A stretch of 23,666 nt of DNA from positions 1 to 23,666 of the forward strand of contig CAZUAH010000189.1 in NCBI GenBank assembly GCA_964617665.1, written 5' to 3'. Within the stretch, counting starts at the first letter, position 1, and each line of letters begins with the position of its first letter. The position numbers and the translations under genes are program-made. Of this stretch, positions 14,164 to 23,259 are shown in pieces. Below the pieces are notes generated by a model. It was not told where the DNA came from, made no database searches, and was given only the letters and a program-made list of their open reading frames with translations. This DNA comes from JADHUC01 sp964617665 (GTDB lineage: Bacteria; Planctomycetota; Planctomycetia; Pirellulales; Pirellulaceae).

Positions 14164-16311
14164 ATGAGAGCGAAGTCAACCCTAAACATCTTGCGACGCA
14201 GGCTGAAAGCGGCATGGCTGATTACGGCCCTGGCTGTTGTCGCCATCGGGATGCAACACACCCCGATGGCTTCGGCTCAACAGCAGGCCCGCCCGCAAAT
14301 CGACATATATGACGAGTTCAACACTCTATGCATGGCGCACTTCGGCGCAGAGAAAGAAGAAGAGGTCTACAAGAGATTCGGCCAAGATCTCGAAATGACC
14401 GCCGACAGTGCGTGGCGTTACGTATCGGAACGCTCGGCAGTGATTGCCTGGGAGACGAATCTGCCAGCTGAGAGCTTCGTCGAGTTTGGCGAGACGAACC
14501 GGTACGGCCAGAAAACCGTTTCAGCCGAACGACGATTCTACCTGCACGTGCACTATCTCCGAGGGCTCAAGCCGGGTACGACCTATCACTGTCGGCTGGG
14601 CGCGATAGACGAGCGACAGAAGACTATTCTGAGCAGGGATCTGACTTTCACCACTCAGGTGATGAGTGAGGCGGTCAGGATTCCTGCCGACATTTCCGGA
14701 CCGCCCTATGTGCTCGACCGAGCCGATACAACCTATCTGGTGACGGAGAACATCACTGCCAATTCCACTGCGTTGAACATCGCCGCCGACGGCATCACTC
14801 TGGATCTGGGCGGCCATACCGTGGTCTACAACCGGGCGGCTGATAGCGCGGACGACTCGGCCAACGAGCGGCTTTACGGATGGCACGCGGCCCAGGGGCC
14901 GTGCGGGATACGAACCGCAGACGGCAGGAAAGCAATCAAAATCGTCAACGGAATCGTCAAGCAGGGCCGAGGAAATGGAGCCTCTCGACCGGCTGCCTGC
15001 AACCCCATCTTCATGCGGCGACCCCGCAATTCGGAATTGGCCGGCGTGACGGTGGAGTATGCGGGTTCGCAGGTCACCGGGATCATGATCGACAGTGCCT
15101 ATGAAGGCGTCCATGTGCACCACAACGTCGCGGTCGACAGGGGGACGGAACTGGACAACCGGCACCGAGGTCAGGACGGCATCCGCTTCGGGGTCGAAAG
15201 AAACATCGACAGCATTTCCCGATGCCATCACAACCTGATCAAACGGACTCGTCATCGGGGGCTGACCGTCTCTTCGAACACCGACATCTATGCCAACGAG
15301 ATCTATGTCGACAGCTTCGCCACGAATTCCTACGGCATCATGTACTACAGCAGCCGGGATCCGATTCACGATATCTCCATCCACGACAACCGCATCTTCG
15401 GTACCGGGTACCATCCCATCGGGATCGGGGCTGGTTTTCACGCCAGAGACATCAAGGTGTACGGCAACTTCATCCAGATGCAGGGCACGGAACGCGAAGA
15501 ACGATGGAGCGGTGGGGCCGGAGGTGGCGATCCAGCCGGCCAATTGCATCCCGTGAACGGAGTTCGGCTGCAGAAGGGTCCGCAGGAGAACATCGAATAC
15601 CGAGACAACACCATCGTCGTCAAGGGACGAGGCGCCGGCTGCATGATGCGCGGCGTGTGGCTGGTTCCCATGGGAGAAATGCGGAACGTCGTCCTTCGTG
15701 ACAACGTCGTGAAAGTGATTGCCGAGGATCAGAGGGCCGAGGGACACGCAATCGCGGCCCTGGGCACGGGCAGTTCAGATCCTGATGAGCAGGTCACGTT
15801 GATCGGAAACACGATCGTCAGCAACCTATGCAATGTCCGTTTCGGCGACAACTATGGGCACGGAGGCAGATATCAATTCTTCTCCAACGTTATCGCCAAA
15901 GTGGGCAACGATCCCAGGTACAAGACCGTTCGCCTTGGATGGGATGGCTGGAAATACGAGACCTTCGGGCATGTCTTCGTAGACACCGAGTTCAAGGGCG
16001 GTGCGGGCTACGATAGCGCCTCCTTCGACGGGACCCAAAGGGGCAGGTATGACTTCTCCGTAGGGTGGCGGCTCGAAGTGAAATCCACTGCCGGAGCGAA
16101 GATAGCCATAACGGATAGCAGCGGCGACCAGATCTATTCCGGATTCGTGCCGGCCGCGGGGCTGATTTCCGTTCCGCTGATCCAGTACGTCCAGAAGCGA
16201 GAAGGTCGAAATGCGCAGACTCCGCATACCGTGACCGTCGAGAAAGAGGGGAAGAGCGAGACCACCGTTGTTTCGATGGACAAAGCGCGTCGAATCGAAA
16301 TCGGAATGTGA
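14164..16311 (+). CDS. Secreted fibronectin-III-like plus right-handed beta-helix protein
   Basis: A 715 aa exported protein with a long signal (LKAAWLITALAVVAIGM, cleavage near MASA, residue 38). Residues about 88-166 resemble a fibronectin type III-like domain (SAVIAWETNLPAESFVEFGE, YLRGLKPGTTYHCRLG). From about 180 to 600 is a right-handed parallel beta-helix with recurring turns such as GITLDLGGHTVVYN, GIMIDSAYEGVHVHHNVAVD, NTDIYANEIYVDSFATNSYG, HDISIHDNRIFG and DIKVYGNFIQM. The last 90 residues form a beta-sandwich-like tail. This fold is found in polysaccharide lyases, epimerases and many adhesins; no catalytic motif is clear enough to name an activity. GGAAGG lies about seven bases upstream of the ATG. 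It follows the FecR/PA14 gene by 43 bp and is a likely member of that operon. Confidence 0.8.
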   Translation: MRAKSTLNILRRRLKAAWLITALAVVAIGMQHTPMASAQQQARPQIDIYDEFNTLCMAHFGAEKEEEVYKRFGQDLEMTADSAWRYVSERSAVIAWETNLPAESFVEFGETNRYGQKTVSAERRFYLHVHYLRGLKPGTTYHCRLGAIDERQKTILSRDLTFTTQVMSEAVRIPADISGPPYVLDRADTTYLVTENITANSTALNIAADGITLDLGGHTVVYNRAADSADDSANERLYGWHAAQGPCGIRTADGRKAIKIVNGIVKQGRGNGASRPAACNPIFMRRPRNSELAGVTVEYAGSQVTGIMIDSAYEGVHVHHNVAVDRGTELDNRHRGQDGIRFGVERNIDSISRCHHNLIKRTRHRGLTVSSNTDIYANEIYVDSFATNSYGIMYYSSRDPIHDISIHDNRIFGTGYHPIGIGAGFHARDIKVYGNFIQMQGTEREERWSGGAGGGDPAGQLHPVNGVRLQKGPQENIEYRDNTIVVKGRGAGCMMRGVWLVPMGEMRNVVLRDNVVKVIAEDQRAEGHAIAALGTGSSDPDEQVTLIGNTIVSNLCNVRFGDNYGHGGRYQFFSNVIAKVGNDPRYKTVRLGWDGWKYETFGHVFVDTEFKGGAGYDSASFDGTQRGRYDFSVGWRLEVKSTAGAKIAITDSSGDQIYSGFVPAAGLISVPLIQYVQKREGRNAQTPHTVTVEKEGKSETTVVSMDKARRIEIGM

Positions 16312-16315
16312 ACAC

Positions 16316-16357
16316 GGCGGCAGGGCCGCCAACCAACTGCGAGCTACCGCTCGGTTG
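16316..16357 (+). terminator. Two consecutive hairpins after the beta-helix gene
   Basis: The first stem is GGCGGC/GCCGCC (16316-16321 with 16325-16330, three-base loop), five bases past the stop. The second is CAAC-(TG)-CGAGC / GCTCG-GTTG (16334-16357), nine pairs with a two-base bulge and a TACC loop. Neither has a T-run. Possible attenuator or mRNA 3'-end structure between this gene and the next. Confidence 0.4.
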
Positions 16358-16448
16358 CCGTAATCCGCTTCCGTTGGTCGCTCCAGTTCGAGAAATTGTC
16401 CGTGTTGATCCGAAATAGTGGAACAGAGAAGAGAAAGGAGAACGTCGC

Positions 16449-17939
16449 GTGAATGAGAGGCCAACAAATACCCTATGTCTAACGCTTGCACTGGCGTTTG
16501 TTGTCGGCTGCATCGGCCGGGCGCAGCAGCCAGCGTCGATGGACGAGCCAGAACAACTGCAGTTTCGGACGTGGACCGATGCTACCGGCAAGTATCAGGT
16601 GGAAGCCGCCATGATCAAGTTTGCCGATGGCAAGGTTCACCTTCAGAAACAGGATGGAAAAATCGTTGCAGTGTCCTCTGGACAACTGAGCAAGTCCGAT
16701 CAGCAGTACGTGAGAGAGGAACTCGCTCGCCGCAAAGCCCTGGAAGCGGAGGCGGCGTCGAATTCACGCAACAGGACGACATCAACGACCGACTGGCCCG
16801 GATTCCTGGGACCCAACCGGGATGGCATCTCGCCCGACACGGGCTTGCTCAAAGCTTGGCCGGCAGATGGTCCGCCGCTACTCTGGGAAGTCAACAACCT
16901 CGGCGGCGGCTGGTCGTCGGTGGCTGTCGCGGGTGGCTGTGTCTACACCACGGGCAATTCCGGCGACAGCCAGATGCTGATTTGCCTGGAACTGGGCGGC
17001 AGGGAGAAGTGGCGTGTTGCCCAGGGGCCAAAGTGCGGTCACGGAAAGTACGACGGCGCCCGCTCGACGCCCACGGTCGATGACGACAGGGTCTACGTCA
17101 CCGGCGGCAACGGGCTGGTCAGTTGCCACCGCACCAACGACGGACGGATCATCTGGCAGCGCGACATGAAGACCGAGATGCGTGGAAGTGTCGGAGGCTG
17201 GCTCTATTCCGAAAGCGTACTCGTTCTGGATAACCTGGCTGTTATCACGCCCGGCGGAAACAACGCCATCGTCGCGCTGGACAAGATGACGGGCCGGGAA
17301 GTCTGGAAGTCCAATGTGAACGCGAAGGCGGGCTACAGTTCCTGCATCACCATTACCGAGGGAGGCAGTACCATCATCGTGAACGGCTCGCAAAGCGGCC
17401 TGCTGGTGGTCGATGCCAAGACTGGCAGGGAGATCTACACGCATGAATTTGCCGTAAACAACACGGCCAATTGCCCCACGCCAGCCTATGAAGACGGCCA
17501 TCTTTTCTGGGCGGTCGGTTATGGCAAGGGAGGCGTTTGCCTCAAGGTCGATCAACGAGGCGGCAGATGGTCTTTCGAGGAAATCTGGACGACCAGAGAC
17601 CTGAACTGTCACCCCGGCAACTACGTCGTCGCGGATGGCCTTGTCTACGGTAAGGGCAGACGCGGCTTGACGTGCATCGACTTGAAAACAGGTCAGACCA
17701 AATGGGCGGAGCGAATTGGCGCGGGACAGGTCTGCTGGGCCGACGGCATGCTGTACTCCTTCGCCGATTCCGACGGCAGGATCACGTTGGTCGCTCCGTC
17801 CACCGAAAACGCCAACGCCGCGGGAACGTTCAAGGTAGCAGGACGCGGCATTAGCTGGGCGCACCCTGTGGTGATCGGCGGCCGGTTGTATGTCCGCTAC
17901 GACACAAACCTGTACTGCTACGATGTGAAAGCAGGATGA
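16449..17939 (+). CDS. SHD1-domain PQQ-like beta-propeller protein (first of tandem pair)
   Basis: A 496 aa protein starting at a GTG with AAAGGAG eight bases upstream. The N-terminus is a signal with a possible lipobox VVGC (Cys21), so it may be a lipoprotein. Residues about 39-88 are an SHD1-type small beta domain (RTWTDATGKYQVEAAMIKF, GKVHLQKQDGKIVAVSSGQL, SKSDQQYV). Residues 115-496 are a PQQ-like propeller opening with DWPGFLGPNRDGISPDTG and carrying blades such as IVALDKMTGREVWKSN, LLVVDAKTGREIYTHEF and LTCIDLKTGQTKWAERIGAG. Such propellers often bind partners or ligands rather than PQQ; no dehydrogenase active site is seen. It is paralogous in layout to the next gene. Function unknown, probably at the cell surface or in the periplasm. 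Confidence 0.85.
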   Translation: MNERPTNTLCLTLALAFVVGCIGRAQQPASMDEPEQLQFRTWTDATGKYQVEAAMIKFADGKVHLQKQDGKIVAVSSGQLSKSDQQYVREELARRKALEAEAASNSRNRTTSTTDWPGFLGPNRDGISPDTGLLKAWPADGPPLLWEVNNLGGGWSSVAVAGGCVYTTGNSGDSQMLICLELGGREKWRVAQGPKCGHGKYDGARSTPTVDDDRVYVTGGNGLVSCHRTNDGRIIWQRDMKTEMRGSVGGWLYSESVLVLDNLAVITPGGNNAIVALDKMTGREVWKSNVNAKAGYSSCITITEGGSTIIVNGSQSGLLVVDAKTGREIYTHEFAVNNTANCPTPAYEDGHLFWAVGYGKGGVCLKVDQRGGRWSFEEIWTTRDLNCHPGNYVVADGLVYGKGRRGLTCIDLKTGQTKWAERIGAGQVCWADGMLYSFADSDGRITLVAPSTENANAAGTFKVAGRGISWAHPVVIGGRLYVRYDTNLYCYDVKAG

Positions 17940-18040
17940 GCCCCAAGGGGCGAGCTTCCAGGTGGCTTGGCGGGAAATGCGCAAGCAAGAATCCTCCGCC
18001 GAGTCACGGAGAGAATTGCGATCTGCAAAGAAGAATCGTC

Positions 18041-18069
18041 TTGATCGAGTAAACTGACAAACGGATCAA
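18041..18069. repeat. Weak inverted repeat TTGATC...GATCAA
   Basis: TTGATC (18041-18046) and GATCAA (18064-18069) are 17 bases apart, just before the ribosome site of the second propeller gene. Six-base arms are easily chance; recorded only as a possible operator. Confidence 0.15.
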
Positions 18070-18085
18070 CAGGGAAAGGTTCATC

Positions 18086-19567
18086 ATGTTTAGAGGGATT
18101 CGATACTTGGTTTTCGTAGTAGTGTCATCGACCGTTCTGGTCCACGCTTTGTGTTCGGCTCAGACAAGCAGCGGGCCGGTCGAGTATCGCGAGCTCAAGG
18201 ATCAGCGTGGCAGAACGGTTGTGGCTCGCGTTGTGGATGCCAGCGATGACAAGGTCACGATCGAGCGGAGAGATGGCCGCAAGTTCACCGTGGATATCTC
18301 GGTCCTCTCCCAGCCCGATCAGGATTACATCCGCGGACTTGCGAAACCATCCGAGGCCGAAGCGACAAGCGACAATTGGCCTCGTTTTCGCGGCCCTGGC
18401 GGCATGGGTGTGTCCAACGCGACCGGACTGCCGCTCGAATGGGACGCGAACAACAACGTCGCGTGGAAGACGCCGCTGCCCGGCTCGGGCGCATCGAGCC
18501 CGATCACCTTTGGCGAGCACATCTACCTGACCTGCTACAGCGGATACTTCGTGCCCGACGAACCGGGCGGCAGCCCGGAGCAACTCAAGCGGCACCTGAT
18601 CGCCTTGCGCCGCGACAACGGCGAAATCGTGTGGGACAAGACCGTTCCGGCGAAGCTGCCGGAGGAGAAGAGCATCCGCGACCACGGCTTTGCGGCCAAC
18701 ACGCCCGCCGCCGCCGCGGATCGGGTGTACGTCTTCTTCGGCAAGACCGGGGTCTTCGCCTATGATCACGAGGGCAGCCAACTGTGGCAGGCTGACGTGG
18801 GATCGAAAACCAGCGGCTGGGGCACTGCCGCTTCGCCGCTGCTCTACAAAGACATGGTGATCATCAACGCCAGTGTGGAGAGCCAGTCGCTGGTGGCTTT
18901 GGATCGCGAGACCGGCGACGAGAAGTGGCGGGCCTCAGGAATCAAAGAAGCCTGGAACACGCCCATCATCGTCACGGCCGATTCGGGGCGCGAGGAGTTG
19001 GTCGTTCCCAAGGCCGGAGACATCCTGGCCTTTGATCCCGATACGGGCGAAGCTCTCTGGTCCTGCAAGACGGATATCACCTGGTACATGGTCCCCACGG
19101 CGGTCGCGGCGGACGGCATCGTCTATTACCTGGGTGGTCGTTCGGGCGTAGTCGCAGGAGCGGTGCGAGCGGGCGGCAGCGGCGACGTCACCGCAAGCCA
19201 TCGCCTGTGGACCAGCAAGACCGGTTCGAATGTCACGTCACCGATCTACCACGACAAGCATTTGTATTGGATGAGCGAGAAATCGGGCATCGCCTATTGT
19301 GCTTTGGCCGCTACGGGTGACCTAGTATATGAGCAGCGGCTGGACCGATTCGGCGGCGCGTACGCGTCGCCCGTGCTCGCGGAAGGACGGCTGTACTATT
19401 TCGACCGTTGGGGAAGCGCAGTTGTGTTGGCAGCCAAGCCCGAGTTTGAGCAGTTGGCCGTCAACAGGATCGAGGGTGATCGCACGCGGTTCGATGGCAG
19501 CCCCGCGGTAGACGGAAACCGTTTGCTGATGCGTTCGGGGAAATTCCTGTACTGCCTGGGACAGTAG
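18086..19567 (+). CDS. SHD1-domain PQQ-like beta-propeller protein (second of tandem pair)
   Basis: A 493 aa exported protein. The signal is residues 1-25 (LVFVVVSSTVLVHALCSAQ). Residues about 33-83 are an SHD1-type domain (VEYRELKDQRGRTVVARVV, DGRKFTVDISVLSQPDQDYI). Residues 97-493 are a PQQ-like propeller beginning NWPRFRGPGGMGVSNATG, with blades such as LIALRRDNGEIVWDKTV, LVALDRETGDEKWRASG and ILAFDPDTGEALWSCKT. The ATG has GGAAAGG upstream. The opening WPRFRGPGG...GLPLEW is the commonest form of planctomycete outer-membrane-type PQQ propellers. It shares architecture with the gene 146 bp upstream, but the sequences are clearly diverged, so this is an old duplication or separate recruitment rather than a recent tandem copy. 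Function unknown. Confidence 0.87.
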   Translation: MFRGIRYLVFVVVSSTVLVHALCSAQTSSGPVEYRELKDQRGRTVVARVVDASDDKVTIERRDGRKFTVDISVLSQPDQDYIRGLAKPSEAEATSDNWPRFRGPGGMGVSNATGLPLEWDANNNVAWKTPLPGSGASSPITFGEHIYLTCYSGYFVPDEPGGSPEQLKRHLIALRRDNGEIVWDKTVPAKLPEEKSIRDHGFAANTPAAAADRVYVFFGKTGVFAYDHEGSQLWQADVGSKTSGWGTAASPLLYKDMVIINASVESQSLVALDRETGDEKWRASGIKEAWNTPIIVTADSGREELVVPKAGDILAFDPDTGEALWSCKTDITWYMVPTAVAADGIVYYLGGRSGVVAGAVRAGGSGDVTASHRLWTSKTGSNVTSPIYHDKHLYWMSEKSGIAYCALAATGDLVYEQRLDRFGGAYASPVLAEGRLYYFDRWGSAVVLAAKPEFEQLAVNRIEGDRTRFDGSPAVDGNRLLMRSGKFLYCLGQ

Positions 19568-19742
19568 AGAATATCGAGCGGCGGAAGCCAACACTACCTG
19601 GGTACGTTCTCATCTACCGCTCGCCCAAAGGCCGGAGCATCGTGAGACGTTCCTGCACGGCATATCGACCGTTTTCGCAACGCGGCCCATAATCGTCAAT
19701 AGTTGGACACGCTTGTCTTTCCTCGTTCGATGAGTTGCCCGA

Positions 19743-19747
19743 AAGGA
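19743..19747 (+). promoter_or_regulatory. Shine-Dalgarno deciding the lipoprotein start
   Basis: AAGGA lies six bases before the ATG at 19754. The frame is open upstream to 19703, but this site and the signal peptide that follows favour 19754. Confidence 0.6.
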
Positions 19748-19753
19748 CCGAAT

Positions 19754-21514
19754 ATGTACGGCTCAAGACGACTCCTAGTTGGTGTCTCTTGGTCCGTTCT
19801 TCTTTGTCTCGCTGCTGTCGGTTGCAGTGAGCAACTGTCACGAAATCGTTCTGACGTTGGAGCGAGTGAGAAGGCACAGGCCGCCACGACGGAGACGGGC
19901 AATGCCGAGCCCAGGCATCCGCACAGCAATTCAGTCAATCCGTCTCTCTCCCAAGCCCACTTGATCGACGACCAGAACCTGGTGATTCACGAAAACGCAT
20001 CTCCCGGTGATCTGGTAGGCCACGTCAAACCCTATCCAACCGTCAAGCTAATGGACCCTCGTTTTAGCCTGGTCGCGGGAAACAGCGAGGGAGTTTTCTC
20101 CATTGACGCTGTCAGCGGAGCCGTGAGTGTCGCAAAGTCAGGGATGCTTGATGCGAAACGCCGGCCCAGCATGAAAATTACAGTCAAGGTCCGCGCCGGA
20201 GATCGTGTCGATAGCGCCGACGTGACGATCACGGTACTCGCGGAAAGCGAATTGGTGTTCATCGACCCCACGAACAACCTGGACAACGCACGCGACGGAA
20301 CGATCGACCATCCTTTCAGCTCACATACCGAAGTGACTTGGCAGCCGAACAATGCCTATCTTTTCAAGCGTGGTACGACCCTCACTTCCGCCAGTTCTAT
20401 CATCGTCGGAGCGGACGACGTGCTGCTTGGCGCTTACGGCTCCGGCCCGCGCCCCATCTACCGATGTACGGCGAACTCTTCGGGAAACGTCCATGCGATT
20501 TCCTTTATCAATCGGAGTGGCGTTACGATCCGGGATCTCGAGATCGACGCCACGGACAAGACCAGTTGTCTGCGTTTCGCTTTCACGACCCAGGACAATG
20601 CCAATCTCACCATCGACAATTGCGATTGCCACGGCAGTGGATGGGGCATCCGCGCGTTTGAAATGAAGAAAGTGACGGTCCTCTATACAGAGATCCACGA
20701 CATCAAAGACGATGGGGTTTTCGTCAAGGGGATGACGAACTTCGAAGCCGGGTACAACGACGTCCACGATGTCAACCAGAACTGGACCCCGCCCTATACG
20801 TCCCAGGACAAGGCCGGTGGCGACGCGATTCAACTCGTGGAATGCGACGAATGGCACGTACACCATAACCGCTTGGACCGAACCAACAGCGGCAACAAAT
20901 TCTGCTTCATCTCAGCCAACGTGAATCGGCCGGGAGGCAGCGGGATCCTGGAACACAATCACATGACCGGCCCGCTGACCGATGGTGACGGAGGGGCATC
21001 GGTCTATCTGGGCAAGAACCAGGACGAGGTCCACGTGCGCTATAACTTCCTACTTGGTCCCTCGCCTGGCGCCATCTATAGCCACACCAACGACCTGCGA
21101 GTCTATGGGAACATCATCGCCAATATGCCCGACAGATGCGGCGTACAGAGCGTCGAAGACAAGCCCTGCAGCGTCTATAACAACACCTTCTTCAACGTGA
21201 AGACCCACGTGCGCGGCGTTCATCTCCGGGTCTACAACAACATCTTCGACCTGACTGCCGACAGCGGGCACACGGCGATCGAGAAGCTCAAGACGCTGGA
21301 GGCGAGCAACAATCTGTTTACACGCGACCCGGGACTCGACGGTGCGCTCGTCGGGGATCCACTGTTTCTAGACGCTGAAAAGCTCGACTTTCACTTGCGA
21401 CCCGGCTCCCCGGCAATCGACCGGGGCAAGGAACTGGGCCTTGGCGAAGACCTGGAGCACGACACGGTTCCCCAGGGCGCTGGTCCCGACATCGGGGCCT
21501 ACGAGGACAACTGA
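19754..21514 (+). CDS. Surface lipoprotein with cadherin-like and right-handed beta-helix domains
   Basis: A 586 aa protein. The signal peptide ends in LAAVGC (Cys24), a likely lipoprotein site, followed by a Ser/Ala/Asn-rich linker to about residue 68. Residues 74-162 resemble a cadherin-like repeat (LVIHENASPGDLVGHV, FSLVAGNSEGVFSIDAVSGA, VDSADVTITVLAESE). From about 165 to 580 is a right-handed beta-helix: DPTNNLDNARDGTIDHPFSS opening, then turns such as GVTIRDLEIDATDK, NLTIDNCDCHGSGWGIRAF, VHHNRLDRTNSGN and VYNNTFFNV. The C-terminal DFHLRPGSPAIDRG...GPDIGAYE is typical of choice-of-anchor or parallel-helix surface proteins. No active site is assigned; pectate-lyase-like or adhesive roles are both possible. 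It is the last gene of the + strand run, 186 bp after the second propeller. Confidence 0.85.
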   Translation: MYGSRRLLVGVSWSVLLCLAAVGCSEQLSRNRSDVGASEKAQAATTETGNAEPRHPHSNSVNPSLSQAHLIDDQNLVIHENASPGDLVGHVKPYPTVKLMDPRFSLVAGNSEGVFSIDAVSGAVSVAKSGMLDAKRRPSMKITVKVRAGDRVDSADVTITVLAESELVFIDPTNNLDNARDGTIDHPFSSHTEVTWQPNNAYLFKRGTTLTSASSIIVGADDVLLGAYGSGPRPIYRCTANSSGNVHAISFINRSGVTIRDLEIDATDKTSCLRFAFTTQDNANLTIDNCDCHGSGWGIRAFEMKKVTVLYTEIHDIKDDGVFVKGMTNFEAGYNDVHDVNQNWTPPYTSQDKAGGDAIQLVECDEWHVHHNRLDRTNSGNKFCFISANVNRPGGSGILEHNHMTGPLTDGDGGASVYLGKNQDEVHVRYNFLLGPSPGAIYSHTNDLRVYGNIIANMPDRCGVQSVEDKPCSVYNNTFFNVKTHVRGVHLRVYNNIFDLTADSGHTAIEKLKTLEASNNLFTRDPGLDGALVGDPLFLDAEKLDFHLRPGSPAIDRGKELGLGEDLEHDTVPQGAGPDIGAYEDN

Positions 21515-21755
21515 CTGGTGGCGTGATGATCCTGGTCCGGCAGGTCCTCTTCCGCTGAATGGATGGCCGCGGGGCTGACGATCGCGTGGTCTCCCTCGAT
21601 ACGAGGCAGCCGATCGTAGTCGATCTGTTCTGGATCAGTGCCAGAGCCGGGAAGCACCAGAAGCTTGGCCGGACCTGCAGCGGCCAGCTCTGGAGAAACG
21701 ACAGTGACCGAAAGTAAACACGAAACGATCAAGGCCGCGATTTGTCGTACGTCAT
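21514..21755 (-). pseudogene. Possible decayed exo-alpha-sialidase-like gene fragment
   Basis: On the minus strand the frame from 21732 encodes a hydrophobic segment (LIVSCLLSVTVVSPELAAAG) followed by PAKLLVLPGSGTDPEQIDYD and RLPRIEGDHAIVSPA, then AEEDLPDQDHHATS. From memory, these two blocks resemble the N-terminus of secreted planctomycete sialidase/BNR-type proteins, but with about 30 residues missing between them. An ATG at 21755 (MTYDKSRP) would supply a basic signal-peptide start if one base were gained or lost near 21732, where the frame otherwise stops. The rest of such a protein (several hundred residues) is absent; the frame runs into the end of the lipoprotein gene. A short unrelated secreted peptide is the alternative. 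Confidence 0.4.
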
Positions 21756-21804
21756 CTCATAGACTGCCCGCGACCGCGATGACTTCAAATGCGTAGATCG
21801 ACGA

Positions 21805-23253
21805 TCAATTCGGCTTAGCAGCCCTCTCAATAGTGTACACGCTGTCGACTGGCCTGGTGTCAAATCGCAGTACTACTCTTTCGGATTCCGGCACTCTCCG
21901 CGCGTCCATCTTGGCTCCATCATGATTGACGACGACACCTTCCCTCGTCCACGCTTGAGGCAATATCACGTCAATGGTTAACGGTTGATCATAGAGTTCC
22001 AACTCTGTCCCGCACGACAGTCTGAGGATGGCCCGGCGATCACCTTTGTTCTCGATCGACAACGCGGCGCAGCGACGCTCGGTCTGGTACTTGTGGATAT
22101 CGGCCATGCCCGCGATCCATAGTGCCGACTCGTGTTCCTTCGCAATATCAAGGGCGGCACGGAAGTTGGCTTCGCTGCTGCTGAGGCCCTCGCCGATGTA
22201 GTGATAGTGGACCTTGTACCAGAGACCACGCTGGATGTGCGCCTCGAGCATTCGACTAAACGTGGCGACGCGGTTGCCGTACGTGTCGTCCATGCCTGTC
22301 GAATTGGTCGAAGCGTCGAATAGTTGATACTTGTCGAGGTAGTAGCGCAAGGTCTTTGTCGTTTCCCACCGGGTGCCACCGCCAAGATTCAGGGCGAGCA
22401 GTTTGCTTCTGTCAGGAAAGAGCCTCCAGATTGCTTTCGACGCTTGGCCGATTTCGTACTCCATCGACTCGTCGTCCAGCGCGCCGCTGTGGTGCAGGGT
22501 ATGGTTGGCGAACTCCTGATCACCGCGCCGCGCACATGCTTCCCATTCGTTCCGGTGTTCCTCGAAAGCAGACCGTTTTCGACTGTTTGGTGGATGCCCG
22601 CCGGGATTGACCATGAAAGTGCCCCGGAAGCCGTACTCGCGGAGAATGGGAATCGCTTTGGATAAATGCGTGGGGTGGGAATCATCGAAACGGATGCTCA
22701 ACGCCGCTTGCCGACCGTCGTACCATTTGCTGATAGTCGCGCCTAGACCTGTCGTGGGATCGGTGACGTGACGTCTTTCTTCGGGCAGCAGTTGTGGCCG
22801 ATCGCCCGGTGGATCGACAACATGCACGCCGTACGTGGCAGGTTCCGCGGGCACCGATATCAGTAGTTTGTGCCATTCGATACCGCTGCGCCGAACGGAC
22901 ATGGCTTGGCCCTTGGAATCGAGCACTTCGACATCCACAACGGGCCACACATTCCGTCCGCTGATCGCCAGTTCGACACCGACGCTCAGAGGCTCTCGTT
23001 CAGATCGAGGGTCAATAGCGATCTGCAGATCGTGCTTCCCGGTCGCAGCGACCGAAAACGTTGCCGGGCCTTGATAGTTTACGAACTTCACTTTCGCTCC
23101 GGCCACTTCGGCCTGCTTACCCGGTTGGACGTTTGCCGCCTCTCCCGAGTTGCCCAGGGCCGGACCTTCCGCGCAGACGACGCCGAGAGCGAGTACAAGC
23201 AACGTGCGGCATTGACGCGTTCGGCTTTCCATCTTTGATGTGGATCGTGTCAC
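21805..23253 (-). CDS. Secreted polysaccharide deacetylase (NodB-fold)
   Basis: A 482 aa protein. I place the start at a GTG (23253) with AAGGAG six bases upstream; a GTG at 23268 lacks a good ribosome site, and an internal ATG is seven codons downstream. The signal peptide core is TLLVLALGVVCAEGPALG (about residues 17-34). Residues 45-150 form a beta-rich N-terminal domain. About 182-400 is the NodB-type deacetylase domain: motif 1 LSIRFDDSH with Asp190-Asp191, and motif 2 HTLHH with His251 and His255 as metal ligands. Motif 1 has Ser where TFDDG enzymes have Gly. YYLDKYQLFDAS and WYKVHYHYIGEG are further down. The C-terminal 90 residues are a beta domain. It would remove acetyl groups from a polysaccharide; the substrate is unknown. 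Divergent from the DegT-type gene. Confidence 0.88.
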   Translation of the reverse strand: MTRSTSKMESRTRQCRTLLVLALGVVCAEGPALGNSGEAANVQPGKQAEVAGAKVKFVNYQGPATFSVAATGKHDLQIAIDPRSEREPLSVGVELAISGRNVWPVVDVEVLDSKGQAMSVRRSGIEWHKLLISVPAEPATYGVHVVDPPGDRPQLLPEERRHVTDPTTGLGATISKWYDGRQAALSIRFDDSHPTHLSKAIPILREYGFRGTFMVNPGGHPPNSRKRSAFEEHRNEWEACARRGDQEFANHTLHHSGALDDESMEYEIGQASKAIWRLFPDRSKLLALNLGGGTRWETTKTLRYYLDKYQLFDASTNSTGMDDTYGNRVATFSRMLEAHIQRGLWYKVHYHYIGEGLSSSEANFRAALDIAKEHESALWIAGMADIHKYQTERRCAALSIENKGDRRAILRLSCGTELELYDQPLTIDVILPQAWTREGVVVNHDGAKMDARRVPESERVVLRFDTRPVDSVYTIERAAKPN

Positions 23254-23259
23254 GTTGGT

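Noticed and set aside
14902..14911. GCGGGATACG stretch resembling the heptamer repeat
   Set aside because: A single 10-base match without a partner arm; likely chance in GC-rich coding sequence.
14521..15747. Long open frame on the minus strand (408 codons) under the beta-helix gene
   Set aside because: It is antisense to a gene with clear domain structure, has no recognisable domain and matches what GC-rich codon bias produces.
16878..17984. Long minus-strand open frame (368 codons) under the first SHD1-PQQ gene
   Set aside because: Same reason: it is a shadow of the propeller coding frame, with no signal, motif or ribosome site.
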